DNA of 64,000 nucleotides from Euborellia annulipes (GCA_023213315.1 JAKCPI010000872.1:434001-498000); one strand, 5' to 3'. Counted from the first letter of the stretch, positions 10,449 to 22,384 are shown. Notes: a model not told the origin generated them from the sequence alone. Translations and numbers: made by a program.

Positions 10449-11720
10449 ATCTGGTGTGACTGGCGCACAGCACACAACTTTCTCTTACCCTTCGGCAAGA
10501 GAAAGTTGCGCACCGTGCTGGTCACACCAGATTTTTTGTGTCGAGATATATTTAGTTTCCCATAGCACCTTAGTTTCAAACTTGCATTTTAAATGTTGAC
10601 TGCTTGAAATAAACTATGGTTATTTTTCAAAATTTTAATCTCATATTCGGACATTTTATACACAATATAGAATCGTAAATAAATACAAAATTTCATAAGA
10701 ATTGGAAAAAAAAATTTTAAATGCGTAAAAAGTTCCAAAGGGGACCCCCTTTTGAATCGAAATTAACATACAAATCCCTATAGGAAATTAACATTAGGCC
10801 TATGAGAGAAGGCGGAGAGACAGGCGATAATGTTTGCAAGTGAGAGAGAGAGAGAGAGAGTGAGATATGTTTTCTTCGAAACAATCAAAGACACAAATAA
10901 AATTTAAAAAAATGGGAATTTAAATAATAATTGATTTTTAATCTAATAAAAAGAAAAAGATTTAAATTCCGTTACCATGGCAACCAGTTCTATCTTTCCT
11001 ATAAAGAACAAGAGTAAAGTGGTCTTCAGAAGATTTCAACGGCAAAATGAGAATATACATTTTAAAGAGCATCTAAAAAATAGTTGATTTATGAATTTTA
11101 AAAAAAATCCTTGGAGGGAATTTTGAGAAAATCGAAAAAAACTGAAAAAGTACATCAGTAAAGTACTAGTACTTTTTTGCCGATTTTGTTCAAAAGCTTA
11201 TTTTGAGATTCTTCAAAGGTACCTAAGTTAAATATAAAATTTCAATCCGGTAGCTCAATTCCTTCATGCTAAAAATCTGTCCACACACACAGACACACAC
11301 ACACACACACAGACAGACCAATTTGCGGGACCCACTTTTTTGGACTCAGGGGACCTCAAAACATGTATATCCATCAAAATCTCGACATCGAATTTTTGAC
11401 ATGATCGCAATACTTTCTCTCTCTATATACAGTAGCGTAACTAGGTGGGGGCGAAGGGGGCGCTCGCCCCCTCCGCCCCAGGCGCTTTAAGCCTTTGGCG
11501 CCCCTCGATACCGACATAGGCGCCCTAGAGCATCTAAGATATAGTTCAGGAACGGTGATTTTAACATATTCTTTCGATAGATTGTCCAAAAAATTGATAG
11601 ATTTCTTTAAAATTATATTACAAGTTAAAAACGGCGCCCTAGTTGAGCTTCGCCCCCTCCGCCCTCAAAGGCTAGTTACGCCGCTGTCTATATATTTCAT
11701 ATATAGGGTACGAGAAAGTA
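10449..11720 (+). mobile_element. D-family element, full-length copy D1
   Basis: Starts with an 84-bp near-perfect hairpin (10449-10532, stem ATCTGGTGTGAC...GTCACACCAGAT, loop near CCTTCG). It continues through shared landmarks: GTTGACTGCTTGAAATAAAC, AGAGAAGGCGGAGAGACAG, a (GA)n, TTACCATGGCAACC, GTAAAGTACTAGTAC and a (CA)n. It ends TACTTTCTC...GAGAAAGTA. The ACTTTCTC/GAGAAAGT motif occurs at both ends. It is interrupted by the MITE at 11430-11686. No coding capacity is seen; superfamily unknown. Confidence 0.75.
11430..11686. mobile_element. hAT-like MITE (257 bp) in D1, perfect TSD
   Basis: Ends are CAGTAGCGTAACTAG and CTAGTTACGCCGCTG. The 8-bp duplication TCTATATA flanks it (11422-11429, 11687-11694). 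The D6 copy at about 43430-43476 has the same sequence with one TCTATATA and no insert, which is a clean empty site. It is the same length as the relative at 23147-23403. Confidence 0.93.
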
Positions 11721-11837
11721 AAAATGAATTCAAGTTCAAATTCTTTCACTGGAAATATTTATAAACCATTTTACCAATATATATATATATATATTTTTAA
11801 TATTAATATTTTATATTATCTTATCTTATAGGCCTAC

Positions 11838-12245
11838 TATTATACGAGCAATGTACCGTACGTTTATTTGTTTGTTTGTTTATTTAGCATATCAGCTCTA
11901 GAAAACGGCTCTAACGATTTTTTTCAAATTTTAAATATATACTATTTGCGGTCCAAATATGCAATTGTGCTAGGTCTAGTATTTGGGAAAATTTGGGTAC
12001 TAGTACTTTACTGATGTACTTTTTTAGTTTTTTCACAATTTTCTCAAAATTCCCTATAAGGATTTATTTCAAATTTTAAATATTTTCTAGACCCGATATA
12101 ATTGAGCTAGGTCTCGTCATCGGGAAACCTCTAGTACTAGTACTTTACTGGTGTACTTTTTTTTAGTATTTTCCAATTTTCTTGATATTCTCTTCAACGA
12201 TTTCTTTCAAATTTTAAATATTTCCTATTTGAAGTATATAAAATA
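11838..12245 (+). repeat. Dispersed repeat G2
   Basis: Shares 'ACGAGCAATGTAC', 'TTATTTGTTTGTTT', 'GCTCTA', 'GGTCTCGTC(A/T)TTGGGAAA' and 'TACTTTACTGGTGTACTTTTT' with the reverse copy at 34270-34460 and a fragment at 16060-16190. The TACTTTACTG(A/G)TGTAC motif also occurs inside D, so G2 may be a D-related segment. Confidence 0.5.
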
Positions 12246-12561
12246 AAGTACACTATAGTGTAAAAAAAATATGAATTTTCAATTATTTTTCATATACTTC
12301 GGTGATTTAATATTAATATACCCAGGTGTTGGATCCAGGAAAGGATACCGGGTGATTCTCAAAAAAAAAGAGTTGATTTAAAATAAATTTAATAACGATG
12401 CAGGTTGAAGTAATTATAAAACGAATTTAAGTACAAAAATAAATAAAATGCTTGATGACTTCTTGATGTTAGTTGATGATTGAATTCTTGATAAGAGTTG
12501 ATGGTTGATAGAGAAGCAAGTTTGCTTGGCTCTTGAGAGTGTTGATTTCCGCTTGCGACGA

Positions 12562-14348
12562 CAGTGGGCTGAAATAGGAAAAAAGCGGCCATAATTCGAA
12601 AAAATGAACTTCAAAATATAAAAATTGCGTTTTGCACACCAATAATAGACTATATGTGGACCTCAGTACAATAATTCATTTTTTTTTTACCCAACCCAAA
12701 CCCGAGTTATAGAGCGCCAAATTGGGCAGGAAAACTTATTAACTTTTCTTTGCGTTTTAAGTCGATATTCAGAAATTTTTTTCATGTATTAATATTAATC
12801 CAATTTTAATGAATTTTTTTTTTTCAATCATAGATAAATTAATCTTCTTTCTGAAAATATTTTTGTTTTTCTTGTATTTCAGTTATTTATTTTTAAATAA
12901 ATTTTTTTTGTAAGTAAAAAAAAAGCAATATAAACTTTTTTCTATTTCAAAAAAGTATATGGGATCCATGCGGATCCCTAAAAAACTCAATAGATTCTGA
13001 AACTAGGATACATGTAGAACATGATTGCATCGGAACTTTTTGCCCGAATTTACCCGCCGAATTTTTATTAATTTTTTTATAATTAAATCGGCAGAAAAAC
13101 AAGTGATTTCCCTCAAACCATATGAACTTCTCTCTGCTTTACAGATAATATTGAATCTTGACAAAGGGCTGACGGACAAAATAAACTCAGGCTATTATTA
13201 GAATGACCATAAAATTTTATGGTGGGGGCTCAGATTTTGTAATCTTTTGAAAAAATAATCTATGAAATGGGAATATCCAATATATGAAAATTTCATTTTT
13301 TCTTGTTCATATTCTTATTAATATTATTGAAATAACTATATTATTTTTGTATACAAATGGTAAAGCCCCCCTGGACCCTCTTACATGCCTCAATGAGCAA
13401 ATGCATCAAATTTATTCTTGCTCACTGTTTGGAAATTTTGCAATTGCTCGACTTCGGCGCAAAATTTTAAAGTTTTAAATTTCCTTCACTGACTCCACTT
13501 CTTCTGTCTCTGGCCAATCAGCCAGAGACAGTGGTAAACAGGAACATAAAACAGAAGTTAGTGGCTAGAATATAGTAATGATATTTATTTTTTAGCAAAT
13601 AATTTTTATTTAAGTATAATGACAGAGACATAGAAGCCGACTCCAAGGGGCCCAAGGAGCTCGAGCCCCTCCCCCCCTCCCCCCAATGTTGAGGGAAGAG
13701 AAAATAAGTCATCTTTTTAATCAGCAATCCATTAAAATGTATATAAAGAATTATTGCTTGTATAAGCTTATATCAAAAAAATTATTTTTTGACCCTTTGA
13801 GTAAGGGGTAGTTGACCCCATGTATATATTTTGTAGAAATAAATGACATTTTTGCAACGAGTGACCTTTAAAATGTATATAAAGACATATTGCTTGTAAT
13901 TATTAAAGCAAAATTTTTTTGACACCTTAACGTAAGGGGTAGTTCACCCATGTATGTTTTTTGTAAAAATAGATGACATCTTTGCAATCAGCATCCATTA
14001 AAATGTATATAAAGAAATATTGCTTGTAATTATCAAAAAAAAAAAATATTTTTTTGCTCCTTCAGTAAGGGGTAGTTCACCCCATGTATGTTTTTTGTAA
14101 AAATAAATGTCATTTTTGTAAAACGCATTTTTTTTTTTATTTTTTGACATAAGTTTTATTTTATATTTCACACATCATAATTTTTTTTTCAACTTTGTCA
14201 AGGGGTAATTTCAACCCCTTTTGGTAAAATATGAAAATATTGAAGGGTATTGAAGAACATATGATCCTGTATGTATAGTTTTAATTTTGTAAAAATCCGC
14301 CCAAAAAAAAGATAATTATGGCCGCTTTTTTTCGATTTCAGCCCACTG
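12562..14348. mobile_element. 1.8-kb hAT-like element E nested in the solo LTR
   Basis: TIRs of about 35 bp: CAGTGGGCTGAAAT...GCGGCCATAATT at the left and its complement at the right. Flanks TGCGACGA (12554) and TGCGACGC (14349) match at 7 of 8, and the surrounding LTR is continuous across them. No transposase frame is seen. It contains a ~135-bp tandem array near its right end. A fragment of the same family lies at 18775-19090. Confidence 0.85.
13725..14130 (+). repeat. ~135-bp tandem repeat inside element E
   Basis: 'AAAATGTATATAAAGA' recurs at about 13735, 13869 and 14000, each followed by 'TAAGGGGTAGTT(C/G)ACCC' and 'CATGTATGTTTTTTGTA'. Three units and a partial are visible. Confidence 0.75.
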
Positions 14349-14484
14349 TGCGACGCCGTTGTAAGTGTGCTCAAGGCAGGAGAGAGAATGAGAGTTGTTG
14401 ATTTAGTGTTGATTCCCGATTGCGACTTGAGTAGTCGTGTGTTGCAAGAAAGCAGAACGGAGAATGAAAGCAGAGAGCCAGCGG

Positions 14485-14500
14485 GGCTCCTTTTATAGAG
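14485..14500 (-). promoter_or_regulatory. TATA-box-like motif in the solo LTR
   Basis: The minus strand reads CTCTATAAAAGG in a GC-richer context inside the solo LTR, about 115-125 bp from its 5' end. It is a plausible U3 core promoter; activity is not shown by sequence. Confidence 0.5.
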
Positions 14501-14689
14501 GGGTGAAGGCTTACTCACAGAGCATGCGCGCTGGTCTTGGGAGTTTGCCTTCTAACGGTCAATTTGTGCTAGTTGGCGTTTTGCGGGTGGCGTTTCATTC
14601 AGGGACTGAACACCAGGATATGAAATAAAATTAATATAAAAGTTTATGAGTAAGTAACAACTTGTAAACTTAATTTTTCTTTGTGTCCG

Positions 14690-15185
14690 CCAAATTTTGA
14701 AATCGTTAAAAGTGTACAGCGACAAGTTGAGAATCACTGGTCTAAACGTTCTCAAACAACTTCACTACTTCAATGAATTTTTATTAATATTATTTTATAA
14801 TTAATTTAAGGAAACTTGAAATTATTCTCTTAAAATTTATTTCACAAATCTAATTTTATTAAATTCTGGTTTGAAACTCGCGCTCTAATCTATTTAAATA
14901 TTAATTTAAAATCATACTAATTAAATAATTTTTATAAGTAATTCAATTAAATAGCTATAAAAATTCAAATTAAAATTAACAATTTTCACCAAAATAATTA
15001 ATTTTAACATATAAAAGAAATTTGTTAGGTTGGCAACAAATTCTGTTTTTGATGTAACTAATTTAACGCATAGATAATTGAACGTTTATCATTATTTAAA
15101 ATGAAATTTTAATATTTAATCAATATATTGAAATAGGAACATTTTACTAGCAAAATCCTAAGTATTGAATTTGAATTTGTTAATT
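14690..15185 (+). repeat. Segmental duplicate (empty site of the SINE pair)
   Basis: This ~490-bp stretch matches 28350-28497 joined to 29266-29590 with few changes (CGACAAGTTGAGAATCACT, TTGTTAGGTTGGCAACAAA, GAACGTTTATCATTATTT). It lacks the SINE-containing insert. It is either an old segmental duplication or a repeat family whose ends I cannot define. Confidence 0.7.
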
Positions 15186-15532
15186 GAAATTTTTTTTTTT
15201 TTTTTTCAAAAATTCAAGTCAATTATTGTTTGTCATTTTTCGGGTCAGGTTAGTCATTTTTCAGGTCAAGTTAATACTCCACTACACTACTTTGAACGTT
15301 AATGAAAACGGAACTCTGTTTCTTCTCAAAAGACCTGTTCTAATCTATCTTAATGATTAATATCGAATATCTCATATATTTCTAAGTAAATTTAACACAA
15401 ATCCATATCATTTTGATAAATAATTAAAATTTAAAACAGAGACAAATATGTCAAAATTTTTATATTAACTCCAGATTTTTATAATTTTAAAATAATCTTT
15501 CCATTTCGGTTTTTCTCTGTCTACTTTATTGG

Positions 15533-15573
<41 letters not shown>

Positions 15574-17300
15574 AGTTAAAATCCAACAAAACATATCGAG
15601 ATTATGTTGATTTGCCCCTCAAATGAAAATCGAAATATTTTTGTATTAAATTATTTAAAATAATTTGTAGGCCTATTTGTGTTAAATTTACTTAGAAATG
15701 TATAAAAATTTATTTTTTGTTACAAATTTTTTCTAATATAATTTTTTTTAATAAATAAAAAATAATAAATATAAAAATCCATGGTTTCACCTACACCACT
15801 TTTCCTCCAAACTATAAATTCGTAAGGACTTTCATTTTTCACAAATAAGTATAATAATTTTTTCATAAAAAAGTATATTAAATTTATCACAGAAGTATAA
15901 TATTTTTCATAAACCCGAATATGAATTTTTTCATATCAGGGTTTATTAAAGTTCATTTTTGGTATATGAACTTTCTCATATACCCAAATTTAATATTCAT
16001 AAACAGTTTATGTAACAGACTTCCTATACTTGTATATGAATATTGCTTGAAAATATTTAACAGTGTAGGTCTCGTCTTTGGGAAACTTTGAGTTTAAGTA
16101 CTTTACTGGTGTACTTTTTTAGTTTTTTTTTCCAATTTTCTCAATATTCCCTTTGACGATTTCTTTCAAATTTTAAATATATATTGAGTCTTTGATAGAG
16201 CCCGGCCCCTCGGGACTAAGGTATATCCGGCATTTTAAAAATATTTTTGTGTCCGAAAAAAATTCTATATACGCCCCTGACTTGATAATAGAGTTTAATG
16301 AACTTCTCAGTTTCAGAGTGGAAAGTAGGAGTTAAAAAGTTTCTGTTATAATTGCTAAAAGATGGCATTAAAATCGTGCCTGTTTTAGCCAATCAGAAAT
16401 CTTGGTTTGGTCTGTCACTTCTGTATTTATTTTTTAAAACAATTTATTTTTATTTCTTAATAATAATACATTTTTTAGATTAAAAAAAAAATGTTATATA
16501 ACGTCCAAATTTAGTTTTTAATCCGTTTATTCTTTATATTCTTTTCCAATATATTTCCTTTTTATTTATTTTCATTCCTGTTCGCTTATTATTTCATTAA
16601 AGATATTCATCCTTCCTATTGGTCTAATTACAAATAATAACATACTAATGTTCTCTAAATTATGTGATTTCATTAAACAACGAACCAAATTCACAAATCA
16701 ATTCTCATAAATAATTTAAATTTCAGATATATACATTCATATGTCTCGGAACATAATTTTCTAAAAATCAGAGGGAATGAAGGAAAATAGAGAGAGATAC
16801 AGAGGGTGAGTAGTTAGATATGTTTTATTCATTTGAATATATGAAATGAAGATTAAAATTCGAAATTATGGGAAAATAATTACCAAATAAATATGAAATT
16901 TTCGCAATGAATTATGCAAATAATTTGTCATTAGAAAAGATGATTTAATAACAAATTATTACGAACAAATTAAAGAGGATATTCAAAATTTCCATAAAAA
17001 AAAGAAAAATTTCGTTAATATTAAATAAAAAATGTCGTTTCACATTCTCCAATGTCAGAACTAAAATCTGGCGGTAGGCCTGCCTATACATCAAAATTTA
17101 TTTATTTATTTATTTATTATTGTTATAAATACAGACTAACAATAATAATGCTCCTCTACAGAATTTTTCCATTTACAGGGGAGCGTTGGAGAGAAAAAAA
17201 AAAAAAAAAAATTATAATCCTGAAAAATTTAGAGAATTTTTTTAATGTTATTCTATTACTACGATTTACAACATTCAGAATGTAGATCGCTAAGAGTAAG
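15186..17300. other. AT-rich intergenic or intronic DNA
   Basis: No gene was recognised. It includes a 31-base A run (15540-15570), a G2 fragment (16060-16190), a hAT-like end (TATACGCCCCTG at about 16270) without a partner, and short ATTT/ATAAA tracts near 17100. Confidence 0.4.
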
Positions 17301-17310
17301 CATCTGAATT

Positions 17311-17353
17311 TGTACCTGAGGAAGGTTACAGAAGGTAGCCGAAACGTTGTATA
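17311..17353 (+). ncRNA. Hammerhead-ribozyme-like motif
   Basis: Order: GTAC, CTGAGGA, a hairpin (GGTTAC/GTAGCC, one G-U pair), GAAA, CGTT, GTAT. The flanking GTAC and GTAT can pair as a short stem I. The core is CTGAGGA rather than the consensus CTGATGA, so this copy may be inactive. Penelope-like elements are known to carry minimal hammerheads of this kind. Confidence 0.4.
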
Positions 17354-18774
17354 TTATAAATATTAATTACAGTTTACATGAAAAGAAGTATTATTATTTC
17401 ATATTAGCCGCAAAGCCCGCCTTCGGTGGGCTGGTTTAAAAAACCAGAGAGTGAGCAGAGAGGTCCCACTTATAAATTATAGCATTGAGAAGGGACCAAA
17501 TTGGAATTGGAATTTGGGTTTGGTGTACCAGTATATCTTCCGTGCCCAGAACCACCTCCTCTTATTAAGGGGTAGAAAGCATAATAATTTGGAAATGCGT
17601 GAAGGAATTTTGATCAGATTTTTGAAATGACGCTTCTTCCCCGATAAATACTTAAGAAATCTCTTATCTCTTAAAAATTAATTATTTTCTTCCCATGGGC
17701 TCCAGGAAGAGCGGAGCATTCGGCGGTCCTTAGGTCGGGTCAATTATATTTGAAATTTATGTTTAACAGTATATAAAAAAGAGAAAATAATTAGCAAACA
17801 AATATGTCAATGGCTTTATAGACTTGTAATAGAGTGAAAAGACCCTTTTAGGGTGAAATAGAAATAAACCAGACCGAAGTTGCCAATTAATTTTGTTTCC
17901 ATGTCCATGTCTCATGTGTGAATGCCTCGTATTTTGGAATTTGTTCGTTTGAAAAAAAAAGTTTGATCGATTAAACAAAAGCAGAAGTAACTTTGCTGAA
18001 AAATGTCTTTATTAATTCAATTTCACGGATGTAGCTGCTTTGTAAGTTTTTTTTTTTATTAATACATCATTTATTAATTAGATATAGAGCTTTGAAAAGC
18101 CTAAGTGAAACGAAACATGAAAACATCCATAGAAAATAATAAAATGAATTTTTTTTTGTCTTTTTTAATGAATAGAGAGAGAGAAAGAGAGGAAAAATGT
18201 CCTTTATTTTTTCTGTAAACTTTTCACTTGTTATTAAATAAAATAAAAAGTCTTAATAAGATTAGCAAATGTTTTATTTTTCGGCCCCTAAAGTTAAATA
18301 TTTGAGCCTGAATAATATTTTTGTTTTTGAATAAATATATCTCAGCCAAAAAAAACATCGGAGATGCAAAAAGGGGCGCCTCGCAATATTTTTGCCCAGA
18401 GTCGAGGTGAAATCAAAAAAATGCACCTCGCTTTTCTAATTTATATAAAAGAGAGGATATATTTTCACTTAAATAAAACCCCTACAGGATTTTATTTGTG
18501 TCATCGCTTTTATATAAATCAGAAAAGAGAGATTTTTTGATTTCATCTCGACTTGGGATAAATAATGTGAAGCATTTCCCATGTTTTTGGCTGAGATTTC
18601 ACTTCTTTTTGTGAAATATTACATTTAAATATTATTTAATCATTTTTCTTTATTAAATATTAAATTATCCTATGAATAGATCTTTTATTATGCATTCCAA
18701 ACAGTAACAAATATCTCTTTGGTTTCCATTCAAAACGATAAAAACATAGGATTTTTCCAAATTTTATAATTTTT
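17354..18774. other. Unannotated sequence with a GC-rich hairpin near 17407
   Basis: Around 17407-17450 lies AGCCGCAAAGCCCGCC plus a TTCGGTGGGC hairpin; related GC-rich text occurs in reverse at 40150-40173. The 17460-17740 part has more balanced composition but no long frame. A GA tract lies at about 18174-18193. Confidence 0.35.
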
Positions 18775-19090
18775 TTTAAAACTATAGATACATAATCATA
18801 TGTTCTTCTATACCCATCAATATTTTCATATTTTACCGAAAGGGGTTGAAATTACCCCTTGAAAAAGTTGAAAAAAAAATTATGATGTGTGAATTATAAA
18901 GAAAAACATATGTCAAAAAATCAAATAAATATGCGTTTTACAAAAATGACATTTATTTTTACAAAAAACATACATGGGGTGAACTACCCCTTACTGAAGG
19001 AAGCAAAAAATATTTTTTTTTGGTAATTACAAGCAATATGTCTTTATATACATTTTAATGGATGCTGATTCCAAAGATGTCATCTATTTA
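18775..19090 (-). mobile_element. Fragment of element E (reverse)
   Basis: Reverse copy of the right part of element E, including the AAAGGGGTTGAAATTACCCC block and one ~135-bp unit. It abuts D2, so D2 inserted here or E was truncated. Confidence 0.65.
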
Positions 19091-19096
19091 AAAAAA

Positions 19097-19567
19097 ATCT
19101 GGTGTGACTGGCGCACAGCACACAACTTTCTCTTACCCTTCGGTAAGAGAAAGTTGTGCACCATGCTGGTCACACCAGATTTTTTGTGTCGAGATATATT
19201 TAGTTTCCGATAGCACCTTAGTTTCAAACTTGCATTTTAAATGTTGACTGCTTGAAATAAACTATGGTTATTTTTCAAAATTTTAATCTCATATTTGGAC
19301 ATTTTATACACAATATAGAATCCTAAATAAATACAAAATTTCATAAGAATTGGAAAAAAGAATTTTAAATGCGTAAAAAGTTCCAAAGGGGACCCCCTTT
19401 TGAATCGAAATTAACATACAAATCCCTATAGGAAATTAACATTAGGCCTATGAGAGAAGGCGGAGAGACAGACGATAATGTTTGCAAGTGAGAGAGAGAG
19501 AGAGTGAGATATGTTTTCTCCGAAACAATCAAAGACAGAAAAAAAAAAAAAAAATAAATGGGAATTT
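19097..19567 (+). mobile_element. D-family copy D2, 3'-truncated
   Basis: Full 84-bp hairpin (19097-19180), then D text through the (GA)n and an A-rich stretch to GGGAATTT. It breaks off there. Confidence 0.75.
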
Positions 19568-19663
19568 GTTGAGTGTGGAAGTGGCTGTGATTAATATCTT
19601 AAAAGAATGGAAGGAGGTAGCAGCCAGGAAGGAGTGTCTCCAAAACAATGAAACTCCCAGATA

Positions 19664-19709
19664 TTCGCGACGTTTCGGTCCAAATTTATTTGACCATCAT
19701 CAGGCAATC
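19664..19709 (-). ncRNA. Hammerhead-ribozyme-like motif, consensus core
   Basis: On the minus strand: TTGC, then CTGATGA, then a stem GGTC/GACC with an AAATAAATTTG loop region, then GAAA, then CGTC followed by GCGA. TTGC pairs with GCGA (one G-U) as stem I. The core boxes match the hammerhead consensus exactly. Stem III would be very short (ACGT), as in the minimal, possibly dimeric hammerheads of Penelope-like elements. Confidence 0.55.
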
Positions 19710-20039
19710 AGGCTACAATAGATTTTTATTCATAATTAACATCATTAACAATTAAAACATTAAAATGGTTGTTATTTTTAATTTTTTTACTTACAGTTGT
19801 CATATGTAAATTTATATAAATATATTTAATCATATGTTGCTTCGGACTTGTTAATGACATTAAAATTTTGCTCATCTGCAACCGAAGGCTTAGATATGTG
19901 AGGAAGTAATGACAATTTTTTTTTTTCCAAACATATATAAAGACAAATGTTTGAAAAAAATCGTCATTACTTCCTCACATGTGAGTGTGAATGAGAAAAA
20001 AGTGTGAGTGTTTTTTAATAAAAAAAAAGAAAAAATGAT
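19710..20039. other. AT-rich sequence with a short hairpin
   Basis: No gene. A short inverted repeat (GTGAGGAAGTAATGAC with its complement) lies around 19899-19983. Confidence 0.4.
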
Positions 20040-20967
20040 CTACATCATGTAAAAATAGCCAATTTTTATTATATGCTGATAATTGTAAATTCTATCAGAT
20101 AATAAAAGAGTAAGTTGATTGTAAAAAATTACAAAATGATTTTAATAATGTAGCTCAATGGTGTGAAAATAATGTAATGGACTTGAATGTAGGCAAATGT
20201 AAAATACTTAGTTTTTGTAAAGGTAAATCTATTATAGAATTTAATTATGGTTTATCTGGATGTGATTTGGAGCGTGTTGTAGAAATTAAAGATCTGGGAG
20301 TTATTTTTGACACAAAAATCACAGTCAACAATTATATAGATTATATTGTAAATAAAAGTTTGCGAAAGCTTGGCTTCGTAAAAAGAAATACCAAAGAGTT
20401 TAAGAACCTGGATTCATTGGTAACATTGTACAATGCTTTAATCAAACCCATTTTAATGTACTCGTCCACTGTTTGGTTCCCTTATTATGAGAAACATATA
20501 AAAAGAATCGAACGATTTCAACATAAATTTTTATCATATGCAGCATTCAAGATTAATCTGCCAAACCCGTCAATAACGCATGATTATAGTGAAATTCAAA
20601 ACGTAACAAATTTGAGCACACTGAAATCGAGCAGAGACTATTTGACGCCTGTGTGCTATACAATATCTACAATGATAATTTTTCATCTTCGCGATTGAAA
20701 TCTTTGTTTAATTTCAACGAGCATACATACTCGTTTAGATGTTTAAGAACATTTAAGATCGAACCACACAGGACGTCGTATGGCCTTTGCTATATAGAAA
20801 TAGATTGTCGAGAATGAGCAATGATAGTGATTGCCCGTCTCTGAACGCTCCAACAATAAATCAATTCAAAAAAGAAGCAAAATTAAGATTGTTAAAAAAA
20901 TAATTTAATTATTGAATATTAATTGTAAATTGGGCAAGTTGCCTGTTGTAAATAAATAAATAAATAA
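20040..20967 (+). mobile_element. 5'-truncated jockey-like non-LTR retrotransposon
   Basis: Contains the C-terminal part of a reverse transcriptase (20060-20903) and a short 3' UTR ending in (TAAA)n at about 20948-20967. It is followed directly by a reverse D fragment. The 5' end is missing. Confidence 0.8.
20060..20903 (+). pseudogene. Reverse transcriptase C-terminus (jockey-like), broken
   Basis: Starts at the catalytic loop LLYADN (20066-20083), where the second Asp of the usual YADD box reads Asn. A stop (TAA) follows a few codons later. The frame then gives WCENNVMDLNVGKCKILSF, IKDLGVIFD, LYNALIKPILMYSSTVWFP and RIERFQHKFL, typical of the thumb and C-terminal region of jockey/CR1-type reverse transcriptases. 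The longest open part is 20177-20698. Near 20630-20640 the frame shifts (RLFDACVLYNIYNDN continues in another frame), and a second shift leads to a plausible C-terminus QFKKEAKLRLLKK ending at 20903. This is a dead copy. Confidence 0.82.
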
Positions 20968-21231
20968 AATGTATATTCTCATTTTGCCATTGAAATCTTT
21001 TGAAGACCACTTTACTCTTGTACTTAATAGGAAGGATAGGAGAAATGGTTGCCATGGTAACAAAATATAAATATTTTCCCATACTTATAAATTTTACATC
21101 TTGAATTCTAATATATGGGCGGAAACTAAATATATGTCGACATGAAAAATCTGGTATAACAAGCACAGAACAAAACTACAAATTACCAAAGTTAAGAGAA
21201 AGTTGTGTGCTGTGCGACAGTCACACCAGAT
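20968..21231 (-). mobile_element. D-family fragment with degenerate hairpin
   Basis: Reverse D text (TGAAGACCACTTTACTCTTG, GGTTGCCATGGTAAC) ending in the hairpin at 21149-21231. One hairpin arm is degraded (TCTGGTATAAC) and the other keeps GTCACACCAGA. Confidence 0.7.
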
Positions 21232-21833
21232 TTTTTTTATTCTGATGTTATCTACGAAATTTGATCAAAATTGTTCAAAAATATTAAGGTTGAGCAAGAG
21301 ACATAGACACACACGAATTTTAAGAATGACTTTTAAAATAAGCCCCCAAGTGGTTGAGAAGGAAATCCGAAGATGGCAGATAAACAGATAAACCAAGAAA
21401 TCCGAAGACCTACCGTCTCGAAATTATGTTCCCCCCACCACCAGCACCAGGCACCAGCCTCATACTTACACTCTATAAATCGACCATTAAGCAGGCCTCA
21501 CTTACTTACTTAGGTGAAGCTCATAACTCAGTTAAAATGACACGTTTAATATAGAATAAGAGAGTTTAAGGTCTTTTTTTTAAAGCTTTAAGTGGATTTA
21601 TATCATTTTTTATTGAATTAAAAAATAAATATATAATTTAATTGAAAAATCTAAATAGAAGAATAAAAAGATATAAAACAAACTGATGTGGCCAACACAT
21701 TACCAAAGATAAAAGATAAATCAGTAAAACTTTTACTTAAAAATATGTATATGTATATAAATAAATATATATATATATATATATATGCAAAGATAAGTTT
21801 TCTCGGGTTAAGTCGCGTGGGGTGCTGAGATTT

Positions 21834-21874
21834 ACTCGACGTTTCGGCTCTCTTTTTGGAGTCATTTTCAAGAG
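21834..21874 (-). ncRNA. Hammerhead-like motif, unit 1
   Basis: Minus strand: CTC, TTGAAAA, a stem with CTC/GAG, GCC, GAAA, CGTC, GAGT. The first core box has diverged from CTGATGA. Stem I (CTC with GAG) remains paired. Confidence 0.35.
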
Positions 21875-22274
21875 AGAAGGAAGTTAGGAGGTAATGGTGG
21901 AGGGGGGTTGTTTACGGGGTCGCAGTCTTGCTGGTCCCCAGGTCAATTTGGTGGATGACTCAGAGGCGTGGATTGGTCTCTGAGAGCTGGAGGAAGGTTT
22001 GTTGTGTGTAATTGTGTTCGGTTTAGGTTGACTATGGGGCCTCAATCTGCCTACTCCCCAAGTCGGTGTATTGGTGGATGCCTCAGAGGTCTGGGTTTGT
22101 CTCTGAGGAATGGACAGTGGTTGGTTCTGTGTAATCGGGTTTGTTTTTGGTTTGGGTTGACTTTGGGGCCTCACTCTGCCTACTCCCCAAGTCGGGGTGT
22201 TAGCTCTTGGTTCCCGGGGTCTCAACCTGCCTACTCCCCAGGCCGAGAGCAACTGATTGTCAGTTGCTCTCGGC

Positions 22275-22306
<32 letters not shown>

Positions 22307-22343
22307 GTTTTCTCTGGTTAAGTCCCGTGTGATGTTGAGATTT

Positions 22344-22384
22344 GCTCGACGTTTCGGCTCTCCTTTTGGAGCCATTTTCAAGAG
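22344..22384 (-). ncRNA. Hammerhead-like motif, unit 2
   Basis: Same layout as unit 1, about 510 bp downstream in direct orientation. Stem II is GGCTCC/GGAG..GCC and stem I CTC/GAG. Two direct motifs bounding a short unit is also the layout of retrozymes. Confidence 0.35.

Larger units (their letters stand above)
12327..14612 (-). mobile_element. Solo LTR (~491 bp without its nested insert)
   Basis: Read on the minus strand it starts TGTTCAGTCCC (14612 down) and ends GGATCCAACA (to 12327), giving TG...CA ends. CCAGG is repeated immediately outside both ends (plus strand 12322-12326 and 14613-14617), a 5-bp TSD as made by Ty3/gypsy or BEL integrases. A TATA-box-like TATAAAAG lies at about 14489-14497, placed for a minus-strand U3 promoter. 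The LTR is continuous once the element at 12562-14348 and its duplication are removed. No internal coding region or second LTR is present, so it is a solo LTR from LTR-LTR recombination. Confidence 0.85.
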
